Assembly: GCA_029933125.1 (NCBI GenBank)
Contig: JAOZOU010000001.1
Coordinates: 62,001 to 126,000, forward strand
Origin: a bacterium
Lineage (GTDB): Bacteria > Arandabacterota > Arandabacteria > Arandabacterales > Arandabacteraceae
DNA: 64,000 bases
Direction of reading: 5' to 3'
The notes below the pieces were generated by a model. That model ran no database searches. It worked only from the letters and a program-made list of their open reading frames with translations, and was not told the origin of the DNA. This document shows, one piece after another, positions 10,633 to 19,241 of this stretch. Every line of letters starts with the position of its first letter. The stretch's first letter is position 1. Both the position numbers and the translations under genes were made by a program.

Positions 10633-11667
10633 TCACTTACCCGAGAGTTCTTTTGCCCTTTCAAACTCCTTTATCGCTTCTTCCTTCATACCTTTCTTGC
10701 CATAGGCTGCACCCAGCATCTCGTGAACTTCCGAAGTTTCCTCAATTGCGAGAACCCTCTTTAGAGTGGTGATTGCAGCATCATAGTCCTGCATTTTCAA
10801 ATAGGAAACCCCGAGATTGAAAAGAGCATCCTTGTATAGATCTGGATCTTTGTCTCTCGACAGCGCAGCTGCCATCTGGAAGGCCTGCCCTGCCTCCTTA
10901 TACTTCTTGAGTGTAAAGTAGCATGCGCCAATCTGGTATTGAAGTGCAGCATCATCACCCTTTATTTCGGCAGCCTTAAGGTACGACTCAAGCGCTTCTT
11001 GCCGGTCACCCATTTGAAAATACATGTCGCCCAAGGAGAAATGCCCATCGTAGTCATCAGGAGCAAGCTCGGCAACTTTAGCAAATGCTTTGGCTGCATT
11101 CTCGTAGTCACCATTCGCCTGGTAAGTAATTCCAAGATTGCGCCATGCTTCCACTGCTTCCACTGACGTTGAATCAACCTCAATCGCCTTCTTGAATGCT
11201 TCAAGGGACTTATCATGCTGTTTAAGCTTTGAATAAGCTACACCAAGATTTATGTAGCCCTTGGGATTTTCGGGATCAACCGCAACTGCCTTCTCAAAGA
11301 ATTCTGCCGCCTTCTGATAATCCATCATGGTATTGGCGCTAATGCCTTTGTTGTAATTAGTGACAAAGAAAGATCGCTGATTGTCACTTACGATTTTCTT
11401 TTTATTCTCAGGTGCCAGCTCCTTTGCCTTCTTAAAAGCATCGGCAGCTTCGGCGTATTTTTCCTGCTGAGCAAGCGCAAGGGCAAGTATCAGGTAGGCT
11501 TCCCAGTTTTGGGGCTCATCCTGAATAGCAAGCTTTGCAAAACTCTCAGCCTTGGCATAGTCCTTGTTCTTGTAGTAGTAGACTTTAGCACTTGTGAAAT
11601 TGGTAGAGCCAGCGCACCCAATCATGAAAATGAGCAAACCAAAAAGGCATATTTTCACCATCTTCAT
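10633..11667 (-). CDS. TPR-repeat lipoprotein
   Basis: 344 residues. The signal peptide ends in a lipobox (FMIGC, Cys near 18), so the protein is probably a periplasm-facing lipoprotein. The rest is consecutive TPR units (for example NPKGYINLGVAYSKLKQHDK), suggesting a protein-protein scaffold. A strong AAGGAGGA Shine-Dalgarno precedes the ATG. It is divergent from the hybrid kinase at 11938. No specific partner can be named. Confidence 0.88.
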   Translation of the reverse strand: MKMVKICLFGLLIFMIGCAGSTNFTSAKVYYYKNKDYAKAESFAKLAIQDEPQNWEAYLILALALAQQEKYAEAADAFKKAKELAPENKKKIVSDNQRSFFVTNYNKGISANTMMDYQKAAEFFEKAVAVDPENPKGYINLGVAYSKLKQHDKSLEAFKKAIEVDSTSVEAVEAWRNLGITYQANGDYENAAKAFAKVAELAPDDYDGHFSLGDMYFQMGDRQEALESYLKAAEIKGDDAALQYQIGACYFTLKKYKEAGQAFQMAAALSRDKDPDLYKDALFNLGVSYLKMQDYDAAITTLKRVLAIEETSEVHEMLGAAYGKKGMKEEAIKEFERAKELSGK

Positions 11668-11705
11668 CGCCTAGATTCCTCCTTTTTGCGAATCTACCGT
11701 CTAGC

Positions 11706-11735
11706 ACTATGCTACAGTCAACCCGACCTTGTCAA
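11706..11735 (-). promoter_or_regulatory. Probable promoter of the TPR lipoprotein gene
   Basis: TTGACA (11730-11735), 18-nt spacer, CATAGT (11706-11711) on the minus strand. The -35 is perfect; the -10 is weak. Confidence 0.5.
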
Positions 11736-11937
11736 GCTAAGATGGTCCATACTTCAACTCCTCAAACTCTAACCTCTTTACTCGCCACTGACAAGCGTTT
11801 TCACCTAAAGCATACGTTTTGCCTTTGAAAATCTTATGCCCCTATGAATGATCTAAATCCTGTCATGGGCCAAGCCGATAAAAATAAAAAGGGGCGCCTA
11901 TTATTTGCTGCTTTAGTTCTCATCATGAGGGGATGAT
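11736..11937. other. Divergent intergenic region
   Basis: Upstream of the plus-strand hybrid kinase. A possible TTGCCT/18/TATGAA promoter lies near 11819-11848. A GAGGGGA Shine-Dalgarno lies 6 nt before the ATG. No gene or RNA is evident. Confidence 0.4.
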
Positions 11938-14900
11938 ATGACATTTGGCACCAAATTCTTGAACGCTCGACAGCCATCAATTGCTGTCTCTGACAAGGTC
12001 CCGACCTCAACTGCTAAGAGCGAGCCCTCAGATGATGAAATAGGAGATCTTCTTAACGTTTGCGAACCTGGAATTCGGGAGGCAGCTACTCAGCCAGATG
12101 CTGGCTTGTTTCTCCTTCGCGATATGCTCTTTGCACACCTTTCTCCAGAGGTCGTCAGGCTTCTCGGCTATTCTTCTGAACGCCTCCTAGGAAGACTTGG
12201 GCCGCTCGAGATCGTATCCAACGAAGACTGGGAAAGACTCTCAGCATACCTTGAAGATAGTCTCAAGGACGATGCATCCACCGTAGCGGCAACTTTCAAG
12301 TTCACCCGGGGTGATGGCTCACCCATTGACTGTGATCTGCTCTGCCAGAAGTGCGAATATAGCGGTGAGCCTTGGCTGGTTGGTGTCATCAAGAGGCATT
12401 CTGATAAGCCAAAGCCCGTGACGTATCCTCAAGCGTTAAAGAGCATAAGTCAGATAATTGCAGGAGAAGATCCCTTCGATAGAAAGCTCGATTTGCTGTG
12501 CACCGAGATCGCACAACTTTTCCAATGCTTAACCCTTACAGTCTGGCAACCAAAGCAAAACAAACCCTGTGTCTTAAGGTGCACTTATGACTTCATTGAC
12601 GATGAGAAGTCACCGTGTCTCCATCTTCTAAGAAAAGTAAACCAGCAGAGACTGGAGAGGGACATCACGGCTTGCTTGCCCGCAGGCCACTTCTTCATTG
12701 GTGAGGCAGCGCAGGGAAAGCTTGTTGAAGTCGACCGTGGCGTGAGCTTCGTTTCAATCCCACTACCATTTGGAAACACTCCTGCTGGAGTCCTAGCCTT
12801 CACCAGACGAGAACCACTCACCGCCGAGAACAAGATTTGGCTTGAACTATGTGCCAACCACCTTGGTGCCTTTGTGCATTCGCACGAGACTGAGGAAGCT
12901 CTCCAACGGAGTCAGGAACTCTATTCAAAACTCTTTATCCATTCTAGGGACGCCATCTTCTTACACGACCTTCAGGGTCAAATAATAGATGCAAACCCTA
13001 GAGCGCTAAAAATGTTGGGCTACACCAAGGGGGAGCTTTTAGCCTTAAACGTAACCAACCTACATCCCACGGAAGCTCTGAGGGACTCAAGTCAGGCATT
13101 TGAAACCATCGCCAGAGAAGGCTCGGTAAGCTTCGAAATAACCTTCAAACGCAAAGAAGGGACAACCTTCCCGGCTGAGGTTTCCTCCAGTCTCTTTGAA
13201 ATCGATGGGAAACCCATCATCCAAGGCATTGTACGAGACATATCCGAACGTCACAAGGTTGAAACGGCTCTGAGACACGCTGAGCATGAAAAAGCCCTTA
13301 TCCTCGATAGCATATCCGAACTGGTTACATTCCAGGACGCTAGTCTCACCGTGAAGTGGGCAAACAAGTCAGCCGGGAAATCTGTCAATGCAGATCCAGC
13401 AGAGCTGGTTGGCAGAAAATGCTATGAGATCTGGCACCAGAGAGAGAAACCCTGTGAAGATTGTCCGGTTATAGCATCGCTTCGCGAAGGGGTGCCAAAA
13501 GAGGCAGAAATAAAGACACCCGATGGGAGGATATGGCTTATTAAAGGCAGTCCTGTGCGTGACGCCAAAGGCAAGATCATCGGAGTGGTTGAGATCACCC
13601 TCGAGATAACTGATCGCAAGAGGGAGGAAGAGGCACGGCAGCAGCGCGAAGCAGAGCTTAAGATTCAAAATCAAATTGCCTCTGCCTTTCTAACATCAGA
13701 CGATGATTCTGCCTATGCTCAAGTTTTGCAGGTTGTAATGGATGCAACTGAAAGTAGGCATGGCATCTTTGGTTACATAGATGAAGAAGGCCAATTCGTC
13801 TTCCCAGCCAAATCAAACATATTCGATGTGGCAAGAGATAATGATCAAGCAACAGCTGAAATAGAGCTCTGGCCCGCCGTCTGGAGGGAGGCACTGGCCT
13901 CAGGAAAAACTGTAATTATGAATCAAGGTGTAGACTCACCCCAGTGGCCTCTCGCTATCGATCGCTCGCTTTTTGTACCAATCGTTGACAACCAAAAGGC
14001 GATAGGTGTCCTCATCGTAGCCAACAAGGCAACCGACTACACTCCAGCCGATGTCACATTGCTTGAAGTCACAGCGAAAAGAATCGCACCGATTCTCAAG
14101 GCACGCTTAGCAAAGGCAAGGGAAGAAAGAAGGCGTCTCCAAGCTCAATGTGAGAAGGAGAAGATGCAGCAGAATCTACTTAAGGCTCAAAAGATGGAAG
14201 CCATCGGCAAGCTTGCAAGTGGAATAGCCCACGATTTTAACAATATTCTCGCAGCCATAGAGGGCTTCTGCGATCTCATTATGATGCGAGTTGAAGCCGA
14301 CTCAGCGATCTATCGTGACCTCCAGCAGATCAAGGCTGCGAGTACAAGAGGAAACAACCTTATCAAACAACTGCTGCTTTTCAGCCGCAGCCAGCAACTA
14401 CAGATGAGCCCATTCAACATAAATGAGATCGTTGAGGGAATTGCACAAATGGTGAGCCGCCTTCTCGGCGAGCATATCTCCCTGACCGTATGTCTCGATC
14501 CGGAGATATGGACAACGAGGGGTGACCAGAGTCAGATAGAGCAAATGATAATGAACCTCGTTGTAAATGCTCGCGATGCCATGCCCAGCGGTGGCAACAT
14601 AACCATAACGACTGAAAACGTTGTACTCGAGGATAAACTCTCTGACACAGCAATTCCTGGCAAATATGTTTGCCTCTCGGTTGCAGATGAAGGTGATGGC
14701 ATTGAGCCCGCATCGCTCGACCACATCTTCGATCCTTTCTACACAACCAAGGATAAGGGAAGAGGGACAGGTCTGGGCCTTTCAGTTGTTCATGGCATTG
14801 TGGAGCGTCACGGGGGCTGGATCGATGTTGAAACTCAATTGGGCAAGGGAACTAAATTCAAAGTATTCCTACCTGCACAGGGAAATCTTGATGGAATGTC

Positions 14901-15303
14901 GTCTTCGGACAAAGCCGATTTTGCTGACCTCCGCGGCAATGGGGAGGGCGTATTGGTCATCGAGGATGAAGAGCCTGTCCGTTCGTTGATAAAGCGGGCA
15001 CTAAGCGAGAATAATTATGTTGTCTACGAAGCCGCAAGTTCAGAAGAGGCTCTTAGGATGTTGGAGAAGCACGAAGACGAAATCCAACTTGTCATTAGTG
15101 ACGTTGTTCTCACCGACGCAAATGGAATCGATGTCGTTGAGAAGATGCTTTCGAAGAAATCTGACCTACGCATCCTCATGACGAGCGGATATGCCAATGG
15201 GAAGTCTCAACTTGAGAGGATTCGCAACCATGATTTCCGCTTCATTCCCAAGCCGTTTGAGCTGAAAGAGCTCTTTCGGTCGGTCAAGGCGGCTCTTGGA
15301 TGA
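11938..15303 (+). CDS. Hybrid sensor histidine kinase/response regulator
   Basis: 1121 residues with no clear membrane segment, so probably a cytoplasmic sensor. Order: N-terminal PAS (about 55-150), a GAF-like region (about 170-310), PAS (about 320-440), a second PAS (about 445-560) with a Cys-rich motif (KCYEIWHQREKPCEDC), GAF (about 580-710), HisKA with GIAHDFNNILA (His near 765), HATPase_c with DEGDGI and GTGLGLSVVHG boxes, and a C-terminal receiver with VISDVVL (phospho-Asp). The H-box IAHDFNN is typical of kinases with attached receivers. No output gene is adjacent. The PAS cysteines could bind a cofactor, but this is inference. Confidence 0.93.
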   Translation: MTFGTKFLNARQPSIAVSDKVPTSTAKSEPSDDEIGDLLNVCEPGIREAATQPDAGLFLLRDMLFAHLSPEVVRLLGYSSERLLGRLGPLEIVSNEDWERLSAYLEDSLKDDASTVAATFKFTRGDGSPIDCDLLCQKCEYSGEPWLVGVIKRHSDKPKPVTYPQALKSISQIIAGEDPFDRKLDLLCTEIAQLFQCLTLTVWQPKQNKPCVLRCTYDFIDDEKSPCLHLLRKVNQQRLERDITACLPAGHFFIGEAAQGKLVEVDRGVSFVSIPLPFGNTPAGVLAFTRREPLTAENKIWLELCANHLGAFVHSHETEEALQRSQELYSKLFIHSRDAIFLHDLQGQIIDANPRALKMLGYTKGELLALNVTNLHPTEALRDSSQAFETIAREGSVSFEITFKRKEGTTFPAEVSSSLFEIDGKPIIQGIVRDISERHKVETALRHAEHEKALILDSISELVTFQDASLTVKWANKSAGKSVNADPAELVGRKCYEIWHQREKPCEDCPVIASLREGVPKEAEIKTPDGRIWLIKGSPVRDAKGKIIGVVEITLEITDRKREEEARQQREAELKIQNQIASAFLTSDDDSAYAQVLQVVMDATESRHGIFGYIDEEGQFVFPAKSNIFDVARDNDQATAEIELWPAVWREALASGKTVIMNQGVDSPQWPLAIDRSLFVPIVDNQKAIGVLIVANKATDYTPADVTLLEVTAKRIAPILKARLAKAREERRRLQAQCEKEKMQQNLLKAQKMEAIGKLASGIAHDFNNILAAIEGFCDLIMMRVEADSAIYRDLQQIKAASTRGNNLIKQLLLFSRSQQLQMSPFNINEIVEGIAQMVSRLLGEHISLTVCLDPEIWTTRGDQSQIEQMIMNLVVNARDAMPSGGNITITTENVVLEDKLSDTAIPGKYVCLSVADEGDGIEPASLDHIFDPFYTTKDKGRGTGLGLSVVHGIVERHGGWIDVETQLGKGTKFKVFLPAQGNLDGMSSSDKADFADLRGNGEGVLVIEDEEPVRSLIKRALSENNYVVYEAASSEEALRMLEKHEDEIQLVISDVVLTDANGIDVVEKMLSKKSDLRILMTSGYANGKSQLERIRNHDFRFIPKPFELKELFRSVKAALG

Positions 15304-15398
15304 ATTCCGCATAACACCATACCTTTCCTACCCGCCCGGCTAAATTCTGCTTGATTCAGAAAAGCGAGCCAGCCCTTTCGAATCTATAACTTTAGCAC

Positions 15399-17615
15399 CT
15401 ACATTAAAACCTGAGGATCAACATCGACCACTATTTTCTCGTGTCCTCCGGATGGCATCTTCTCGAGGCACTTTCTAATGAAGCTCCCTGCTCGCTTGGT
15501 TGGAGCAACCTTGATAAGGATATGCCATCTGTAGACATTGCGTATCTTCGCAAGCGGGGCACGAGCTGGCCCAACTATTTCAAAATCCTGAGGATATCTG
15601 CTGGCAAGTCGCCTTGCAATCCCGGCGAAAGTATGTGCAGCATCTTTGGCTTCATTGTTGCGCCGCCCCAGGAAGATAACCCTTGCCAGGCGCCGGAAAG
15701 GTGGATAACTAAGGTCTTTCCTTAAAAGGATTTCATTCTCATAGAAGCCACGATAGTTGTGGCATGCAACATAGGCGAGCGAATGGTGATCAGGATTGAA
15801 GGTCTGGATAAGAACTCTACCCGGTACCTCGCCCCTGCCAGCTCGTCCAGCCACCTGAGTAAGAATCTGGAAAGTGCGCTCTGCAGATCTGAAATCAGGT
15901 AGGTTCATGGTCACATCAGCATTTACAACCACGACCAGTCCTACATGCTTAAAGTCGTGACCCTTTGCAACCATTTGGGTCCCGACAAGAAAACCAACAA
16001 GCCCACTTGTGAAATCTGAAAGCACTTCTTCAGCTCTTCCCCTACGCCTGGTAACATCCCTGTCAAAGCGTCTTGTTAGTACATGGGGAAAGTCCTTCGC
16101 AAGCCACTCTTCAATCCTCTGGGTACCACTACCAACATATGTTATCTTCGTGCCGTCACACTTCGGGCACGCGGGCCAGGCCGGCTCAACATAATCACAG
16201 TAGTGACATCGCAATTCCTTCGCTCTAAGATGATATGTAAGTGTGACATTACAGTTGCGGCAGCGCCCAACAAAACCGCACTCAGTACACTGGATGTAGT
16301 TTGAATAGCCTCTGCGATTTATGAAAAGCAGAACCTGCTCATTTTTCTCAACTGAATTAAGAATTTCTGTCTTTACTTGGGGGGTAACGAGAGAGGAGTC
16401 CTCACTGTTCTTAAGATCAATGATCTCCACACGAGGTAGTTCACCCCCAGAGATACGTTGCGACAACTCGCAGAGATGATACTTACCGACAGTAGCGTTG
16501 TAATACGATTCAAGGCTAGGGGTCGCACTCCCGAGAATGGCAACGCTGTTTGTCGTCCTGGCACGCATTATAGCAACCTCGCGAGCATTGTATCTTGGTG
16601 TCTCCTGCTGCTTATAAGAAGCATCATGTTCTTCGTCAACCACGACAACACCAAGATTATCGAGGGGAGCGAAGACAGCCGATCTTGCCCCAACAACAAC
16701 ATCAACCTCACCCCACCTAATTCTTCGCCAGGTTCGGTAGCGCTCCGCAGGCGTGATCTGACTGTGAAGCACAGCGCATCTTTCGCCAAAGTAGCCACGA
16801 ACCCTTTGCATGACCTGAGGAGTTAGCCCTATCTCAGGAACAAGATAAAGCGCTTTGCGTCCAAGATGAATTGCATGCTCAATGGCACGCAGATAAACCT
16901 CCGTCTTGCCACTACCCGTAACACCGTGGAGAAGGAAGACCTTGAATACATGCCCATCGATAGCCTCGCTGATGACCTCGTAGGCAAGGTGTTGCTCTCT
17001 GGTAAGATCATGCCTTTCAAGATGAATTTCCGAAGCACGAGGTTGACGAATTGCTTTTCCCTCCCTTCTTCCCCTCAGCAACATCTGGCGCTCAAGATAG
17101 CCCCTTGCGACGAGATCCTCAAGATGGGCCTTCAAGCCCTTAAGAGCTGTCTTGCGCCTCAGGGTCTCAGTGCTTCTTGCCTTTCCATCTTTGAGAGCCT
17201 CAAGCAAGGCAAATTTCTCCGGCTCTTCAGCCTTGAGAATTGCCATTGCCAGTCCACCTGGATCTCTTGCCAGCCTGTAAAGGTTCCTGAAACCAGGTTG
17301 AGGAGGCACCATGCACGCAACAACCTCTCCAAGGGGCTCAGCATAGTAACCTGAGATCCATTCAGCGAGCTTCATCAATTCACGGGTTAGAACAGGCTGA
17401 GGTTCAATGATCTCCCGAATCGGTCTTAAGCCAGACCTGGCCTTCTCCCCTGAACGTATCTTCCAGATGATACCAGTGAGGAGTTTGCTTTTGACAGGTA
17501 CAACTACTCGCTTTCCAACTGCTACTTCATCAAGCATAGCATTGGGGACTGAATAGGTAAGGGTGCCGTCAACGGGCAAGGGTACCGCAACATCGGCGAG
17601 CAAAGCGTCGGTCAA
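15399..17615 (-). CDS. priA: Primosomal protein N' (replication restart helicase PriA)
   Basis: Superfamily 2 helicase that reloads the replisome at stalled forks. The N-terminal 3'BD-like region is followed by Walker A HGVTGSGKTEVY, DEEH box VVDEEHDASYKQ, and eight zinc-site cysteines (CTECGFVGRCRNC then CHYC..CPKC). Helicase motif V/VI QVAGRAGRG is intact. TTG start at 17615 with an AAGGAG Shine-Dalgarno. 738 residues, normal. It converges on the hybrid kinase; no terminator is obvious in the 95-bp gap. Confidence 0.96.
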   Translation of the reverse strand: MTDALLADVAVPLPVDGTLTYSVPNAMLDEVAVGKRVVVPVKSKLLTGIIWKIRSGEKARSGLRPIREIIEPQPVLTRELMKLAEWISGYYAEPLGEVVACMVPPQPGFRNLYRLARDPGGLAMAILKAEEPEKFALLEALKDGKARSTETLRRKTALKGLKAHLEDLVARGYLERQMLLRGRREGKAIRQPRASEIHLERHDLTREQHLAYEVISEAIDGHVFKVFLLHGVTGSGKTEVYLRAIEHAIHLGRKALYLVPEIGLTPQVMQRVRGYFGERCAVLHSQITPAERYRTWRRIRWGEVDVVVGARSAVFAPLDNLGVVVVDEEHDASYKQQETPRYNAREVAIMRARTTNSVAILGSATPSLESYYNATVGKYHLCELSQRISGGELPRVEIIDLKNSEDSSLVTPQVKTEILNSVEKNEQVLLFINRRGYSNYIQCTECGFVGRCRNCNVTLTYHLRAKELRCHYCDYVEPAWPACPKCDGTKITYVGSGTQRIEEWLAKDFPHVLTRRFDRDVTRRRGRAEEVLSDFTSGLVGFLVGTQMVAKGHDFKHVGLVVVVNADVTMNLPDFRSAERTFQILTQVAGRAGRGEVPGRVLIQTFNPDHHSLAYVACHNYRGFYENEILLRKDLSYPPFRRLARVIFLGRRNNEAKDAAHTFAGIARRLASRYPQDFEIVGPARAPLAKIRNVYRWHILIKVAPTKRAGSFIRKCLEKMPSGGHEKIVVDVDPQVLM

Positions 17616-17647
17616 GTTGTTTCAACTCCTTGGTATCCTGACTACAT

Positions 17648-17676
17648 ATTATAGAGTCTGGATAGGGGAAGAGCAA
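17648..17676 (-). promoter_or_regulatory. Promoter of priA
   Basis: Perfect TATAAT -10 (17648-17653, minus strand) with TTGCTC at -35 (17671-17676), spacer 17 nt. The expected transcript start is near 17641, giving a leader of about 25 nt to the TTG start. Confidence 0.65.
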
Positions 17677-17694
17677 CCAATGGAGCTGGAGAAG

Positions 17695-18855
17695 CTAAGT
17701 CAAAGTGGAAAGGGCAAACTTTGACTTATCAGACTCATCTTGCCTGACGAGTGATGAGCTCATTGCAAGAAATTCTTTTGCTATCATGGGATCAAACTCG
17801 CGTCCTATGCCTTCCCGTATAAGCAGCGTTGCCTGTTCAAAGGAATACGCTTTACGATAGGGCCTATCAGAAGTGAGTGCATCAAAGAAATCAACGACCG
17901 AAACAATGCGAGCCAGGAAAGGAATCTCCTCATCACGCAAACCATCAGGATAACCAGTGCCATCGAAACGTTCATGATGGCTTCTAACAATACTTCTTGC
18001 ACTTTGGAGGAAGTCAACGCGAGCAATGATTCGCTCACCGATTATAGGGTGCTCCTTTATGACTTCGAATTCACTATCACTGAGCTTTCCAGGCTTGTTA
18101 AGAATTTTCCCACTTATCCCAATCTTGCCAATATCGTGGAGCGTTGCTCCATACTGAAGGGTGCGCATCTCGCTGCCTGAGACCCCAAAGCGTTCAGCAA
18201 GTGCTATTGCGAATTGGGTAACCCTTTTGGAATGACCCCGAGTGTAGGGATCTTTAACCTCGATTGCAGCAGCCAGAGCTTCAACTGTTGAAAAGTAGTT
18301 TTTCTCAAGCCGTTTCACGAGCTGGGAGTTCTCGACTGCTGCTGCTGTAACGCTTGCGACAATGGAGATAATTGCCAGAATATTGCCTGAAATTTGTCTG
18401 TTCTCCCTCAGGTACATTGTCACAAGCCCGATCTGCCTGGTTCCCGAAACGAGGGGAACTGCAACAAGGGCTCTGAAATTTTCACGCTTTACATATGTTG
18501 GAAAGGTATAGCCCGTTGCTGAAGCAATGTCATCTATCACAAGTGGATCGCCCTTGGTGAGAGCATTCTGAGCAAAACTTGAAGGTGTCAGGATTCTACT
18601 TCCGTAGATGATCTCCCTTTTGAAAACATTCCCTCGCCTCACAAGAAGAAGCTCCTCAGTGACACCAACAAGCTTGAGTGAGAGCCCGTCTATCCTTATC
18701 AATGAGCCAAGGGCTTCGGCTAAGTGCTCAAGCAGAGATCCGACATCGAGACTTGAAAGTATTCCGCGGGTGTCTCCAAGAAGATCAAGCAAATCGGGTG
18801 ACCCTTCACCCACACTGCCTCCGGCTCTGGCCTCAAGATGTGTGCATCCCTCCAT
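17695..18855 (-). CDS. GAF-HD-GYP domain protein (probable c-di-GMP phosphodiesterase)
   Basis: 386 residues. The GAF domain occupies roughly residues 25-170 and HD-GYP roughly 180-370. Catalytic motifs are complete: GHSKRV, LHDIGKIG, KEHP, SHHERFDGTGYP, VVDFFDAL. HD-GYP proteins hydrolyse c-di-GMP to pGpG or GMP. It is the last gene of a five-gene signalling operon, 9 bp after the CheY-like regulator. It has no receiver of its own, so the stand-alone receiver next door may control it; that is inference. Confidence 0.92.
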   Translation of the reverse strand: MEGCTHLEARAGGSVGEGSPDLLDLLGDTRGILSSLDVGSLLEHLAEALGSLIRIDGLSLKLVGVTEELLLVRRGNVFKREIIYGSRILTPSSFAQNALTKGDPLVIDDIASATGYTFPTYVKRENFRALVAVPLVSGTRQIGLVTMYLRENRQISGNILAIISIVASVTAAAVENSQLVKRLEKNYFSTVEALAAAIEVKDPYTRGHSKRVTQFAIALAERFGVSGSEMRTLQYGATLHDIGKIGISGKILNKPGKLSDSEFEVIKEHPIIGERIIARVDFLQSARSIVRSHHERFDGTGYPDGLRDEEIPFLARIVSVVDFFDALTSDRPYRKAYSFEQATLLIREGIGREFDPMIAKEFLAMSSSLVRQDESDKSKFALSTLT

Positions 18856-18864
18856 GGCAGGACC

Positions 18865-19236
18865 TTACCTTTTGAGCATCCCCTCGACCCTTTCGATGAG
18901 TCTGCCTGGGCTGAAGGGTTTGACAACATAGTCATCTGCACCCGCTTGACTTCCTAACTTTCTATCAGCTTCTCTACCCTTGGCAGTGAGAAGGATTATT
19001 GGTATGCCTTTTGTCTGAGGATCAGATTTGAGCCTTTTACAGGCCTCATAACCATCCATCTTGGGCAGCATTATGTCGAGAACGATTACGTCAGGTTTCT
19101 CGGCTTTGGCTTTGGCAATTGCTTCCTCACCATTGCCTGCTGTTATGACCTCATAGCCCTCAGCTCCAAAGCTGAAGTTGAGGATATGCTGGATGTATTC
19201 CTCATCATCAACAACGAGGACCTTTGCGCGCGCCAT
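18865..19236 (-). CDS. Single-domain response regulator (CheY-like receiver)
   Basis: 123 residues, receiver only. Acidic pair DDEE, phospho-acceptor Asp in IVLDIMLPKMDGYE, Thr in LLTAKG and Lys in VVKPFSPG are all present. The AGGAGG Shine-Dalgarno overlaps the stop codon of the upstream kinase, so the pair is translationally coupled. The likely phosphate source is the intact kinase just upstream. Confidence 0.95.
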   Translation of the reverse strand: MARAKVLVVDDEEYIQHILNFSFGAEGYEVITAGNGEEAIAKAKAEKPDVIVLDIMLPKMDGYEACKRLKSDPQTKGIPIILLTAKGREADRKLGSQAGADDYVVKPFSPGRLIERVEGMLKR

Positions 19237-19241
19237 TTGAT